DNA of 64,000 nucleotides from Struthidea cinerea. Lineage: Eukaryota; Chordata; Aves; Passeriformes; Corcoracidae. This document shows, piece by piece, positions 49,374 to 62,980 of the stretch. Below the pieces are notes generated by a model. That model was not told where the DNA came from. It worked only from the letters and a program-made list of their open reading frames with translations, and made no database searches. Numbering within the stretch: the stretch's first letter is position 1; every line of letters starts with the position of its first letter. The DNA is taken from the NCBI GenBank assembly GCA_013397865.1, contig VZTI01005060.1, positions 558,001 to 622,000 on the forward strand, read 5' to 3'. Made by a program: the position numbers and the translations under genes.

Positions 49374-50950
49374 GCTACTGGTGTTCTCCCAGAACCTTTT
49401 AGGACATGAAATGAACCAAAATTTGCACATATGGCTTCTACGATGGATAGAAGCCGAGTCAGTGTGACATCTAAGTATCTCTCTAATGAGACCAGCACAA
49501 GAGTTTAATGGCTAGTAGTGACATCCCAGATGTCTGCATATTTACTTGCTCACCCAATCACTTGTATAGTTCACAGTTTTCAGTATTGCTTGGTTCATTT
49601 CAGCAGTGATTGCAACCACATTTTGCCACTACTGCTCCCATTAAAAAGCAGCATGGTCTGGCACTGCCCTATAATGTGAGCAGCTGAACAAAGATAATTT
49701 GCAAGGTAAAGCTTGTCCAGGATAATGACAGGGATTAACCAGACACATTGCATCTAATAGCAAGCCACTGAACTTCTGACCCAGCATACCCCCTTCATGA
49801 CAGCTCCTGCTGTAAAATCTGTCCTTTGCTCATAGCAGTCATTCTGCCAGCAAGTAAATTTAAACATGAAGAAAAAGTAGCATTTCGGTTTTTTTACAAG
49901 AAAACACTCTTGTCCTCACTATGCAGCATTTCTGTCTGTTTGAAGAAGCTTTATCAGATGTTTCTATGTTCCAGAACTCTTAAGAAGCAAGATCAGATAT
50001 TCAAGTTCAAAGCACACACCCATTTCAAGTTTTCTGCCCTCTAAAAAGCAATTTTAAAGAAAATCTTTTTACAAGGAAGTCTTTCAGTTCCTAACACTGA
50101 CAGATCTCTAGCTCCTTATATGTGACTCAGCTGTTTACCACATACTTGGTGCCAAGTAATTTCCTACAACTTTCTAATGGGTAAAGAAAGCTGTCAAAAG
50201 AGTAACTGATTCTTATGTGAGCTCTAACAGAAATAACCAATCCTTTAGGTTTAGGATCACACTCGCAGCAAAAATATGACTTCAGAGAGCCAATTCCTTC
50301 TATACTGATAAAAGCACGGTACCCTCTGCTGCTGCTTAATTTGACAGGTATTTTACAGAATGAAGATCACACACTTGCTCATACCAACAGCTCCTGTTAG
50401 TCAAAGATCAGGATTAGCACACAGTGAGTACTCTTGCATTTTCTTTGCAGGTACTTGAAGAGATGTTTTGGATACAACACAAGACTGCAAAACCTGCCTC
50501 TCATTTCAAACCCTGTTTCAGCTTTTCTTTTTTGGAAAATCTACCCCAAATATTTGCCACTCTACTTTTAAAGATCTAGAAATGAGTTTTCTTTATGACC
50601 TCTCAAACAGAATTTTTGTTTGCCTTTTCTCAAATTTACTTGTAATGTTCCTTGGGGACAAAGCATGTGTGTTTTACAGTTCCAGTGGTCTGGCTTACTG
50701 ACTGAGAACAGCTACAAGGGCTGACAGCAGTCAGTTCATACCAGAAACTTCTGCAAACAGATGATAACACAGTTTTATGTTATTTATTGCAATAGGCTAT
50801 TTTCCCATCAGCTTCACTATCATTTCTTATCACATCGCTAATGTACTCTACACCCAACCAATCTTGTGCAAAAAGATTGTGATTCTCTGTGGCAGAAATT
50901 TAGAGGAAACCCTTGCTGCAGCACATCTCCCAGTGGAGGATTCAGCATAC

Positions 50951-51087
50951 CTGTTAGAGGAGCTAGGGGTAGAAAAAATATCAATGGCTGGTGTAGTCAT
51001 TATGCTTCCTGCTGCAGTTGACACAGGAGAAGCTGCCGTGGTTAAAGAGGTATGAGGTTTCTTTGCAAGTTCTTTTAGACGTTGCTC
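50951..51087 (-). CDS. PICALM: PICALM exon 11
   Basis: 137 bases, phase 0 to phase 2, acceptor ctcccaacag, donor gtatgc. It encodes EQRLKELAKKPHTSLTTAA, then PVSTAAGSIMTTPAIDIFST and PSSSN. AIDIF supplies a DxF-type appendage-binding motif. Small differences from human (STAAGSIMTT against STSAGGIMTA) fit ordinary divergence. Confidence 0.96.
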
Positions 51088-51423
51088 CTGTTGGGAAAGT
51101 GAGCTGGCATAAGACATCTAAACATTTTTGTGTATGACACTGGAGGTAAATAAAGCAGAACTAAAGAATTATTTATTCGACACACTAGTGTTAGCCACTT
51201 GTAATTACAAGAGTCCGTGATGCCACAAATACTTCAGAAACTATTTTAACAAACCCTCCACAAGCTGTATCATCTAAGTACACACAATTCTATTTCCAGC
51301 ACTTTGCCAACAGAACACTTTCAGTAATAACTCTGTTTTTCCCTTTGCTCCTTTAAGAATCCTAATAAGCTATCAACAAGAACACAGGAAAAGCATTTTC
51401 AATTAAAAATTCTGTATGCCTAC

Positions 51424-51547
51424 CTTTAAAGCTTTTAAGCGAGCCTGTTCTTCCTCTAAAGCAGCTTGTTTTTCCCTTTCATCCACTTTTGTAAGGGACA
51501 GGCCAGTGCTTGCAAGGGAAGAGACTGCATTGGAAAGGGTAGTAGCC
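51424..51547 (-). CDS. PICALM: PICALM exon 10
   Basis: 124 bases, phase 2 to phase 0, acceptor attattttag, donor gtaggc. It encodes a Ser/Ala-rich linker (ATTLSNAVSSLASTGLSL) followed by a charged helix (KVDEREKQAALEEEQARL, ending KALK). It begins the disordered, motif-bearing tail. Confidence 0.95.
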
Positions 51548-52774
51548 CTAAAATAATTGGACAGGAGAAAAGCTGGCTGTTAACAGATGACACGTGATAG
51601 GAGCTTCTAAAAAACACTTTGTTTGTATCCACCCAGTCTCCTTCTGAGCTCTCTATATCATTGGCTATATCTTACACTGTACAAGTGAAAAGTTTAACTA
51701 AGCTACACCATATGAAATGCAAAACGAAAAACACTCAGAAATCATGCTGTCTACTCTACTGGGTTTTGGATTTTTCCACCTTAAATGCTTCCCCTCTGAA
51801 GTGCATCACAAATTCATGTTTGAAGCCTTTGCTTTCTTCCTGTTTGCCTAAAATGGGATTATTTGTAGGCACACAGCAATCTCCAATCATCTGGGCTCTG
51901 TTTCAAATTGCTGTTAATTTAACAGGTTTAGTGAACAAACTATCAATGCTTCTAATACATTCCAAAGGAAAATTGTAATTTACCATCATGTTTAAGAGTA
52001 TGCAAAAAGATTTAAAACAAATACTTAACTTTTAACAGAGCAATCTTACAAAAGAAAGCAAATATTCTAAAAAGTAGTGCCCTAATAGTCACTACCATAA
52101 AGAACTTATAAAATATTACTGCCTTATTTTTTGAACATGCAATAAAGAAATGCTGTTTAATTTTACAAGTCTTATCCCCAATATTATGCTTTGTTAAATC
52201 TAAACAACGAAATTTTTCATGTAGAAGACTTTTCTATATTGCCTGTTGTGTTTTGGAAAGCACTCACAATCATTTAATGCCTTTTATCGTATGTATTATG
52301 GCTTTAACTCCCAATTACTTTCAAAATTCATACTTAATGTAAGGACTTCTGGAAGCATTTCCTCGCTTTTGACAAAACAGGGATTAAAGCTGAGATGTAG
52401 AAGTCTAAGGAGATGTATTTATTCATGTTGCATAACTTACAGAAGTCTAATTATTAACATAAAATGAACATCTGCAGGCAGTACATGAAAGAAACTTAGT
52501 TCCTCTTCAGAAATTCAGGATCAAATGCTAAAAGCAGAAGTAGGGATGTTAGAGGGGGCCCTTGCAGGTCCTTAAGATTCTAGTTCTGTTGACCTGGAAG
52601 AAGCTGTTTGAAGTACTCAGCAAAAGATATGACAACTTGCTAATCCATCATTGCTCGTACAATGTCTTTAAGAAAGCCTCCTCAAATCTTAACTTTCAAT
52701 GAAATTGAAAAAAACCTGATTTAACGCTCTATTTGACAATTGACAATTGTCCAAAAGGACAAGGATATAAGCAC

Positions 52775-52860
52775 CTGCTTGCAGCTGTGGAATCTTTGAT
52801 TTTCTTCCCCTCTAGAGAAGCTAAATGTTGTTCCAAAGCATCAAGAAGGCTACTTGGTGC
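52775..52860 (-). CDS. PICALM: PICALM exon 9 (end of ANTH domain)
   Basis: 86 bases, phase 0 to phase 2, acceptor tctttgcag, donor gtgctt. It encodes APSSLLDALEQHLASLEGKK and IKDSTAAS, residues about 270-297. This finishes the ANTH region, including the C-terminal helix used in R-SNARE binding. Confidence 0.95.
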
Positions 52861-53570
52861 CTGCAAAGAGAGACATTGGGGAATACACTTGAAGAAACCA
52901 ATACTTAAAATATTTTTAGAGAATGTAGCTGTAGGGCAACAGGTACAACAACTCAGAATACTTCTACCCCCCTCTTGGCATTCTGTATGTATTTAATGAC
53001 TTGAAGTATAAGGTGACGTATTCTCCTCACTACATTATTCCATCACAATGATTCATCAGCAAGGGCTGAAAGATGTCAAGAAATGTTAAAATTAACAGCT
53101 AGGAAACAGCAAACAGACAAACAGAATCAGTCAGTATTTAAAGAGACACTTGGAAGGAAACTGTACCTGAAGCCATTTCTCTGTGCATGCTCTGCAAGCC
53201 TTCACATTAATTTCAATAGGCATATAACCAAAAGCAAGGCTGCTAAAAACCACAGCTTAGTAATATCATGTAAGAGTTTCATTATGCGACCTCACAGATA
53301 CAAACTGTGTCTTTAAGCATGATGGAAATAAGGTTATCTTAAAATTCAATTAGAGAATGACAGAAATTACATATAATATTTTACAACAGGATCACTGAAT
53401 ATAAAAGCTAGGCTCTGACAGAGCTTGGATTTAATCACAAAGTTAGAGATAACTTGGTGAAAACGTATACAAGAATGTATAAGTGAATACCATAATGGCA
53501 GGTTTTTCTGATTATGCAACCCTAAAAGCAGACAGACATGCACTGGCAAACACATAATCGGTTTATCTAC

Positions 53571-53612
53571 CTGTGAGAGATCTGGTATGTCTCCTCTGTC
53601 AATTCCAACTTG
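53571..53612 (-). CDS. PICALM: PICALM exon 8 (ANTH domain)
   Basis: 42 bases, 14 whole codons, acceptor ttattacag, donor gtagat. It encodes QVGIDRGDIPDLSQ, residues about 256-269. It is frame-neutral if skipped, though it lies in the conserved folded region, so skipping is not expected. Confidence 0.96.
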
Positions 53613-54799
53613 CTGTAATAAAACAAATGAGTTTTAGAACCTGTTTGCTTTTGTTGAAGGCAGAGATGCTTAGAAAATAAACAACATTAAGATGAAGTAA
53701 AGCAAAAAGCACAAAACCTGTTCAATATATATTTTAAATCTCTAGCGTCTGTACTCTGTAATGGCTGATTGTAATAAATTTTTGTTAAATGTATACACAT
53801 TGAAGTAGGTGTGTTACATAGATATTTTAACAGATAGAACATTAAGAGATTAAGAACCCAGTGTTTCAGAAACTGAAGAAGTTTGCTTATCTCAATTTAT
53901 GTGGCTACTCTCAGACCTACTGAAACAGAGGAAATATTTGATGAAACAAAGCACCTTTAAAATTTAGTACAGAAACATTTTTCTAAAAGGCAGATGAAAC
54001 TTATGATGTTTGCAGCAGGACATACACTGTTAAAATAGAAAGATCAATATTCGCAACTTCAATTGATGGTGTTATCAGCTGACGACGGTATCTCTGACAG
54101 AGACACTGTCAGGACAGACAGCAAGCCAAGCTTTAAGGCTTATTTTTTTGTTAAGAGAGATATGAATACCAAGGAAATAAAAACAAGAAGAGAAGCACAC
54201 CTCAACTGAGGGATTCCATAATATTAGAACATTAATTTAGCAGTGCTCTAGAAACAAGAAGGCAACAGACTAAACACACTGTTTTTACAAAACCCACAAA
54301 CTAAATGTTTTGCAAGGTAATTGCCGTTCCCTCTGTGAGCACACCTACAGCAAGAAATCTAGAAGAAATCACATGTTCATCTGTTTGTCTCAGTTTCTTA
54401 TTTGTGAAGCTGTTATTTCATCTAAAACTTCTGGTAGAATTGTGGGCTTCAAACTAGAATACAGCTAGAATCATAGAAAGCAGATCACCATGAAATTCCT
54501 TTATTTGTTTAAAGCAAGGCTATTCTTCCAAGAAAGCTCACAAGTATTATATAACTGAGAAAATTTAAAAATGCACATTAATACACTCTCCTCAAGTAAA
54601 AGATAAACCAATACACACTCCACAGTCAGGTTTTTCAATACAGACTTCAAATGAACTAATCACCAGGGTAGAGATTAACAAGATGACCCTTCGAGAGAAT
54701 AGCAATTAAGCAGGAAGGAAGAAGCATCTGTTTTATGATAAAATAAGCACTCTACAAGCTGTTTCAAATAAAGAGCAAAGCTGACTGATTTAAGTTTAC

Positions 54800-54906
54800 C
54801 TCTGCAACTTTAAGGAACTCTGAGATCCGTGTCATTCTAGTGAGGAACTTCTTATATATATCAAGGCCTTCTTTGCATTGGTTCTTTTTCATATCAAAGT
54901 ATTTTT
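54800..54906 (-). CDS. PICALM: PICALM exon 7 (ANTH domain)
   Basis: 107 bases, phase 1 to phase 0, acceptor ctgtttctag, donor gtaaac. It encodes KYFDMKKNQCKEGLDIYKKF and then LTRMTRISEFLKVAE, residues about 220-255. The sequence is identical to human as far as I can recall. Confidence 0.97.
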
Positions 54907-55969
54907 CTAGAAACAGTGAGAATATTTGCATTAAATAAGAAATCAAGATTTGAAAAGATAATGCAAAGTAAAAGCACAGAAACCAAGACAAACAAAATAC
55001 CTGCAGATCTCTTATTATGATAACTGCAGAAGTCACTATGCCTAACTTGAACCAAATGACAAAAGCCCTGTCAAATGTGAGCTATTGATTCCATGCATGC
55101 AATTACACCTTACCTTGCAGGTAACTAGATACCACAAAAGCATAACCACCTTGAAGAGGAAAATCAAGTTTAAGAATAGGTCACCCAAAGAAATGTAAAT
55201 TCATCTTCTCGGGAAGAAGAAGAAACAAAAACAAAAAAAAAGGCAGCTTTACAATCTGGCAGTCAAATATCTACTCAATTCCATTGGCCAGATATCAGGC
55301 AAGATTTTGATCTTCTCTGACAAACTGATGCCTCTTACTGTGTCTGGTGAAGTGAAGTATAACTGATTAGAAAACACCAGTCCTGAAAGCAAGAGGGTCC
55401 CACTCCTCTTTTGAAAGTCCTTTCAAGGCCTGTTTCTCTTATTAAGCTTCACTCAAAACGTAAGTGAAAGCAACTGCAACCAAGGGAAAGGAAGCTGTCA
55501 GGGGCTTCAGACTGGAAGACTGACTAACTTCAGATTGTCCCTTACTGACTTATTCTGGATTTTACTTTTCATTTTGCAAGCACTGGGTAATGACAGCAAT
55601 CAGGTAGCTTCATCCAATCACAGAATACAACAACATCAAGCAAGTCAAAAGATTACTTTCAACTTAATTATTTTCTAAATTTAGTCTCCCCTTCATCTTC
55701 AGTACATGCAAGTGAAAGGACCTTAACCCTGAATTTGTAATTCTCCTTAAAATACACGATATGCCCTGGGAACATAAAACAACCAATCATGGAAACAAAG
55801 CAACATTGAAGTTTCAATAGCCAAGCAATCACTGATGTGGAGACTGAAGATTTGTAACTGACCACAGCTGATTCCTTTACTATGAAACACAAACTGATCC
55901 TGTTTCTTAAGAAAAACCCCAACCAACATTAATATTATAATTCAGGTTTGCCGTGCAGTTCAATAAGAT

Positions 55970-56034
55970 TTAAAAAAAAACAAAACAAAAAAAAAAAAAA
56001 AAAAAAAACAAAAAAAAAAAAAACCCCAAACCCC
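55970..56034. repeat. A/C-rich low-complexity tract before assembly gap
   Basis: Almost pure adenine with scattered cytosines, ending in aaccccaaacccc just before the Ns. Lies in the intron between PICALM exons 6 and 7. Confidence 0.85.
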
Positions 56035-56120
56035 NNNNNNNNNNNNNNNNNNNNNNNNNNNNNNNNNNNNNNNNNNNNNNNNNNNNNNNNNNNNNNNNNN
56101 NNNNNNNNNNNNNNNNNNNN
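56035..56120. other. Assembly gap (86 Ns)
   Basis: A run of N between two A/C-rich low-complexity tracts. The true length is unknown. Open frames across it are artefacts. Confidence 0.99.
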
Positions 56121-56205
56121 AAAAAAAAAAAAACAAAAAAAAAACACACAAAAAAAAACCCCCACAAACCCAAAACCAACGCGCACACACAAAAACCCCC
56201 AACAA
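56121..56205. repeat. A/C-rich low-complexity tract after assembly gap
   Basis: Poly-A with cacaca and ccccc interruptions. It matches the tract on the other side of the gap in style, so the gap likely sits inside one low-complexity repeat. Confidence 0.85.
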
Positions 56206-56446
56206 AGCAGTGCAAGAAAAAAAATTAGGTGAATAAAATCTTGGATGGTCTTTGCTTTCAGATTTTACCTATCCCTGTGTGCAAAGCAATGTCAAATGCA
56301 ACTGCACAGTCAAACATTGGAAATAACAGTAAAATTTTGATGTTTTACAGTAAGACTGTTTCAGCTTCTCAAGAGAGCAGCTCTTGTGAATCATTCACTG
56401 AGTTCCTCTCCCAGAGCTGAGCATTGCAGAAAGTAGTTGTATTTAC

Positions 56447-56558
56447 CCAAGAGGTTAATAATCCCTTCGTTATATGCTGCAAACAGTCTAATGGCATCTT
56501 TGAAGAGAAGCATGAAGGCAGCATTAATTACACCATTTGTAAGTTCATTGCTATTAAC
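56447..56558 (-). CDS. PICALM: PICALM exon 6 (ANTH domain)
   Basis: 112 bases, phase 0 to phase 1, acceptor cttcctag, donor gtaaat. It encodes VNSNELTNGVINAAFMLLF, then KDAIRLFAAYNEGIINLL, residues about 183-219. It lies about 330 bases from the assembly gap but is complete. Confidence 0.96.
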
Positions 56559-57077
56559 CTAGGAAGATCAGAGAAAAAGTTAATTGAGCTGGATTGATCT
56601 CTTACTGGAAAACTTCTAGTTAAACTCCAGCATGTTATCTCAAGACATGCTTTCCAATCATCTCACTGGCTATTAGCAGAAAGTAGCACCATAACAAATC
56701 AACAGTTTCTCTCATCACAGAATTAAATCAAATCATTTTGGCAGACATTTTTGTTAACCAATGCTAATGTTAACTAACATAACTAGAAGACAGAGGGCAG
56801 AAATAATCAGCTTTTCAACAAACAAGCAATTCTTACACAAGGCACACAATAAAAACACAGTAATTTAGCACAAAATATTCTCTCCAGTGAGCATTGTATT
56901 TCTTTTTTCTGATTTCTTGGGGGTATACCAATGAACAAAATCATTTGTGCTCTTTAAGCTGTGCAGATAACATGGAACTAAGTGCAAGACCTTTAATCTT
57001 GACCTATTTTACAATCTTGGGCATGTTTGTAAAACAAGTTGGCAGTACATTAGAAATGTACATGCTGCTAAACTTAC

Positions 57078-57171
57078 ATTAAAGTCAAGAAGTGCATCCA
57101 TTTGATTTTGTATAATTGGTACAGTTTTTAAGAGTTTTTCTGTGCTCATTGTTCTCATCACTCCATCAGCC
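57078..57171 (-). CDS. PICALM: PICALM exon 5 (ANTH domain)
   Basis: 94 bases, phase 2 to phase 0, acceptor ttgcaacag, donor gtaagt. It encodes residues about 151-182: ADGVMRTMSTEKLLKTVP then IIQNQMDALLDFN. The only difference from the human protein I can recall is Ser for Asn in MRTM[N/S]TEK. Confidence 0.96.
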
Positions 57172-59373
57172 CTGTTGCAAAAAAAAACAAAGAAAATTCT
57201 TCACATGAATTTTGAAGGCAATTGTTAGTAAGAAACAACAGAATATATATCAGGTCATCAGAGAAACCATTTAAGTCTTTGCCATACAAAGCAAGCCTTG
57301 TGGTGTTTAGGAATGGTGTCTAGCCAGTATAGCTGTAGTAACTGCAGTGCAGAAAGACATCAACTTATTTGGTCAAAATATGAATCCAAGATGAATTTTT
57401 ACTCAGAGAAAATAAAACTGGTAGCATTTAGAAATATAGGAGAGCTACATTGCATCAGGTAACAAAAAAAAAAAGCTCTAAAGGTTATTTTTGAAGCAAT
57501 TTTTATGTATTCTTTTTCCAATCACCCAACTATTATTTTGTGTCAGTTTGCATTCTTTTCAACTTAAGGAAGTAAGAAAGAATAAAAAAATGCAGCAGTA
57601 TGTTTTTCAAGCTTTTTCAGAAATATTCTAGAGACTACACGAAATTTCTTTTTAATGGCTGACTACCAATATTTGATTGTTTATTAATTGTTCAGATTGA
57701 ATAGACTAAGATTGGCTGCACATTTGAAAAAAGTCATCAAATGAATACCAAAAATATCCAAGAAAAGCAACAACTGAGGAAGAGACTAAATTCCCTCAGT
57801 GAAATGAAACAACTGCTTTCTGTAAGACAAATCAGACAGCCCTGCAAGTTCATCAGCATGCACACAGCAAACCAAATGTTTCCTGCAAGTGCAAATCTCA
57901 TAGTGCATCTTCACAGAAAAGTTTGTGGCTGCTCTCCAGGCTGGAAAGCAGTGGGGAGCATGCTGCTTCCACCTCTCTACTTGTGCTGTATACTTACTCC
58001 TAACAGCAAACAACAACTGCAAGAAATTTAGTGGGGCACAGCATAGAGCAAGGGCCCCAAGAAAAATCGAGGTGTGGAAAAGCCAGATTGCTGCCATCAG
58101 AACAGTTATTCCTATTGGCTCACAGAAGGACCTCCAGACACATGGTGCAGGCTAAATAATTCACCTCTTTAGGCCTAAAACACCTGATAAAACAATTGTG
58201 TATCTCTGTAGAACAGCTGCAGCCACCTTACCACACACAAATCTTAGGCATGGAAAATGCTGTTTTGTGTTGTTGGCAATCCAAGCAACTCTAAAGGCAG
58301 AAAGAGCAAAAGGAGCCCAAGCATCCTCCTTTTACTTTACCATCACACTTCAAACCAAAACAGACTCCATAGTGTTAGCAAGGAGGCAGAATGGATTTGG
58401 ACAGTGCTCTGAGGCCCAATCCAAATGCCTTTATGACATTAATGCAAGATATCATTAGACAGCCCATTACTACAGTTAACTCATTCAATAGTATTAAATT
58501 CAGATTTCTGTGGATTAAGAATTAAATTCTTAGTTTCAATAAAAACTAACCTATGTATGGATGATACAGTACACCCAAATGTAAAACTAATATTAGGCTT
58601 TTAAACTTTAAAAAGCACCATATACAGAGATAATGGACAAAGACATCAAAAACTGTCAACTGTGATTGGTACCTTCTCTTCAGCCATCCCAAAGAAGAGC
58701 TCCAGATTAATTCTATTGTTCACTATAACATGTAATTTACCAAACTACTGGTGCTCTGCACTGTGTTATTTTACATGTAAACAGGTACCTAGTCTCAAAA
58801 CAACTCATTTCTCTTAAATGAGCACACTCTTCAGGGAAAATTTTAATTCACATAGACCAACTCAGGATAGCAGCTGCTGCAATGTACTATTAAAAGTACA
58901 AATCTACACTACCTTCACAAAGATAGTAAACTTCATACAGATATTTTGTGACATGAACAGAGAAACACCAGGAAGGACTGCAAGGTGTTTCACCTGTCAT
59001 TTAAACCTTCAAGAGCTACAAGCACAAATAAATTGCACAGTCCTCTATATTACATACAAGGCAAAGTATACAATCTATTGTGAAAGATTTATTCAAACTT
59101 CTACTTTTTTTTTATAGACTTTGATGCACAGCATCTTTCATGTCTTTATATTAAACTGTTAATGTTTGAAGATAAAAAATTACAACAACTGAAGTATTTT
59201 TTGCAATATACATTATTGGGCAGTTGAGCCTTTGTGTGTCATGAGAGATATTCAACAGAGAAAAGGAATCATTACTGTGTGTATTAAGCCTGAGCCATCA
59301 TCAGTATTTTTCATTTTAATTACAGGACATATGACAAAACCTCAAGACCAGTAGAAGAAAATGCAGTCCTTAC

Positions 59374-59476
59374 CCTCTTTTTACTTTTGTGAAATCAAAA
59401 GCCACTTGTCTATAGGAAACTGCCTTTTCATTCAAATACCTGCTATACCGCCTGATAAACGTTGACATGTCATAAC
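59374..59476 (-). CDS. PICALM: PICALM exon 4 (ANTH domain)
   Basis: 103 bases, phase 1 to phase 2, acceptor ttttttag, donor gtaagg. It encodes YDMSTFIRRYSRYLNEKAV and then the YRQVAFDFTKVKRG end, residues about 117-151. This is core ANTH helix sequence with its basic face. Confidence 0.97.
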
Positions 59477-60710
59477 CTAAAAAAACAAGTTTCATAGTTT
59501 AGTACGTACCAAATCAAAGAACAAGAATGTTATTCTAAATAAAGTACAAAATATTAACACAAGACAGCTCCAATAACTACGCAAAATTGTGTAAAAATAT
59601 AATCTGAAAATAACTGTGTACGTCATTGTATTCACCATGTAAATCAAACAGGCAATACCACAAATATCTAGACAACCTCAACTATGTAAAAGTTTACACT
59701 TCACTTCCTAAGGAAATTACTTCCAAAAGCCAAACAAAGTAATTTTTATGCAAGTTCTCTTATACTACAATAGAAATTACTATCAAAAAAATTAAATTAT
59801 GCTTTCACAAAGGCATTCACATCAGCGCCGCAACACATCTCTCATTTGCAACTGAATAGAAAAAAAAAGGCTTTGATGGAAACACTACAATATGACAGAA
59901 ATTTTCCTCTGTTAAGACAGCAGTGATAGGAAATATTTTGATAACTGTCAATCTAGGGGTATAGACTAAGAAAAAGATCTGTTCATAGTCTATGCTGAGA
60001 CCATGGAAGTTGAAACTCAATGACACAATTTGGTAGAGCCTTGGTTATCACTAAGAAGGTTTCTGTCCCCAGGCAACCACTTTGGCTGCCTGTTCTAGAA
60101 CACTTGTGGCAAAGATCAGAAGTATATAAGAAGCAGCAGAGAAAGTAAGGAACCACCTTAGGAGAAAAAACAGTGACAGCCACACGTATGGCCACAACTG
60201 CACTAAACTGCAGCATAACAGTTTGGAAGTTTATTTTAGTTGAAAAATCTGAACCAGAGAAACACTTATTTGCCCACTGAATTAGTCTCAAAGATAAATG
60301 ATCAATTTCTTTGATCAATTTTCCAAAAAGGTAATTTTAATTCTTTTTAGACACAGTTCTTGTCTCACTGACACGATGTATGTACATATGATGCATTTTT
60401 AAAAAATTAAGTTACTAATCAAAATTGCCTCATTTGGAGAGGTCTGTCTCTATAGAATCAAGAGGAATATTGAGATCTGTATCACTAACAAAGTCAGAAG
60501 CCTTTAAGTAAGCCTGTTAGAAAAGAGCAACATGCTCCTCCAGCAGACAGCTCCTGACACACCATTACAGCATTTTATTTAAGAAATGCAGTCAGGGGTA
60601 AAACGGACAGGAAAGTCACCTCCTAAATGACAGAGTTCATTAGAGTAACCAAGTTGTCTTTGCTGTTCCCCAGCACATTACGAGCTTTTAATGAAAAAAA
60701 GACACCTTAC

Positions 60711-60786
60711 CTTGCAATCCACTTTTGTCTAGGAAATTGCTCAAATTAAACAATGTATTTCTGGACGCCAGATACTGGATAAAACG
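60711..60786 (-). CDS. PICALM: PICALM exon 3 (ANTH domain)
   Basis: 76 bases, phase 0 to phase 1, acceptor ttcatctag, donor gtaagg. It encodes RFIQYLASRNTLFNLSNF and then LDKSGLQ, residues about 92-116, unchanged from the human sequence as I recall it. Confidence 0.97.
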
Positions 60787-61616
60787 CTAGATGAAAGAGA
60801 AAAAACGAATACTTTTACTGGGTTACCAAGGAGCAGGAATTGAGGTAACAGTACTAGAAACTTTTTATCTACGTTAAGAAATTCAGCTTTTATACCTTAA
60901 GACTGACTTCAAATCTGGAAACTATTACAAAAACTTAGCTGAACTATCGAAGTAAGCCAGTTATTTTTTTAATGCATAAATCTGTGAACAAAACCAAGTT
61001 GCATTTTGTATGAAGGCCTTGTTTAGTCACAGTTTATTTTAAGCCATAATATGGAACTCTGAACTTCTGAAAAAATCCCTTAAAATACATTTTCATTTTA
61101 CATGTTCACAGTTGTTTCACTGACTTGAATTTTATAACAACTGATTTAATTTTACCAATTAGCCAAGTCATCTTTGCTCAGCATACAATTGTAATGGTAC
61201 TTAGCTTAAATATGAAAATAAGGTGATATAAATGTTAGTTTGCTTATAAATCAAATATCAAATATAACAATCCATATAAAGCACTAACATTGTATCACAC
61301 TTAATACTTCTAATTATACATAATTACAAATTATGTTTCACAAGGTGAATGATGCTATTTTCATCTTTAAAAGACATTTCAGATCATTGACACAATTTAA
61401 TAGGAAAAAAATTTTGTACAGAGCTGCTACAAAAATAAACCAATCATTCAGTTGCAATAAACATTTAGTCAAAAGACAAAAATAGCGTTGATTAGCGTAA
61501 CATGTACTACTTCATTACTTTCATTAGCATACATAGGTTACATAGAAAAAAGACACAGTCTGGGGAAGATTAAAGGCACTCAGTACACAGCTATAAAGGA
61601 ATTAAGCCAAAATTGG

Positions 61617-61754
61617 AGGCACCGTCCCCGGAGGTATTTAAAAGACACACAGATGTGGCATTTGGGGTGTGATTTAGTGGTGGGCTTGGCAGTGCTGGGT
61701 TAGCAGTTGGACTTGATCTTAAAGGTCCTCTGCAATCTAAATGATGCTATAATC
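61617..61754 (+). mobile_element. CR1 LINE 3' end, plus orientation
   Basis: About 138 bases ending in the CR1 3' terminus: ggaggtatttaaaagacaca, gatttagtggtgggcttggc, agtgctgggttagcagttgg and acttgatcttaaaggtcctc then a decayed aatgatgctataatc. It is the only CR1 copy here on the plus strand, antisense to PICALM, in the intron between exons 2 and 3. Confidence 0.9.
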
Positions 61755-62870
61755 AGTTTGCACTCTCATTGTTCAAGTACTATTTCTAACTGAAAACTTT
61801 CATCTTGAGCAGCAATGTTACCCTCATTACTTCTGTAAAATATTTGGCAAGCAAAATTTGTTTGGAAATTCTATTCTTAATGGAAAGTATTTCACACAGT
61901 GGTCCCATGAAATACCTTTAATTACTGTGAACTGTTTTGGTATCAGTTTAAAATTCATATGACTCAAAGTGCAAAGTGTATAGACTGTGTTTTGAAAAGT
62001 GTCAATTATCCCAATGAAAAAGTTTAAGCTTCAAGTCAACAACAGAAGTTTGCCCTCTTGTGGCTTAGTTAGCCTCATAGAATAGATTTTCACCCAGACC
62101 AGAAATAACCTGCAAGTGAAACCATTTTAAACAATATGTTTCAAAACTTAACCTCCCCTGCCAACCCAGACTAGTCAGTCAGAGGAAGCCATTCTTCTGA
62201 ATGCAACCTGAAAAATTTGATAAAGCTATCTCAATTCCAAAGCTCATATAGCTTACCTTATTCTGACTGTCTGGAGTAAAAAGGAATGTTTACAAACATT
62301 TCCTAAGGAAGCCTTAAAAATATACTTTTTGGGGTTTTTTAAATGCAAAACATTCAAGCTGCTGCTATGCTTGGCTTGGTATTTCAAACAGTAAGGCCCA
62401 ATAGGAATTCAAATTGTGAGACAAAACAAGTTTATTCCTTTTTGTGTAACTTGGGGTTATGTTTGTTAAATTGTTCAACTGTATTTGGTATTATTTCACC
62501 CTCAAAGCCAACTCATAGGCATGTTTGTTTTCATTGTAAAAGGTTAGGGGGTGATGGTAGAAATCAATTTAGAATCAAGTTATCTGGAGAAAAGACCAGA
62601 GCGTTAGCTACAGCATGAAGGTAAAAATGCTTCCATTTTCAGCTTTTAGAATCCCATGCAAGTTAATTCTTCTTGGGTTTTTTTGTTTCATCATTAGAAC
62701 ATGAACATCGTAAGAAAGTACCCTCAGCATTTGGGACACTTACCTTTTACTCTAGAACTACAAACTTTAAAGCAGAAACAATGTAGACAAACAGAAAATG
62801 AGACCTGTGTTCGTGCAGAATTGGACTGAAAAAGGCAAACCCAAAGATTGTCTTACAAAATTTACAAAAT

Positions 62871-62907
62871 GTCTTTACAAAAGAATAAGTCTTTACAAAA
62901 AGAATAA
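62871..62907. repeat. Short tandem duplication
   Basis: Two adjacent copies of gtctttacaaaa(a)gaataa, differing by one adenine, in the intron just downstream of PICALM exon 2. Confidence 0.85.
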
Positions 62908-62980
62908 GTGGAAGCATTTAGCAGACATTTACAGGAATGAGGGGCTGCAGCTGTTCTCAGACACATCATTTTTGTATTAC

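Noticed and set aside
55935..56232. Several open frames on both strands across the N run
   Set aside because: They consist of poly-Lys/poly-Phe from the A-rich tract and unknown residues from Ns. They are artefacts of the gap.
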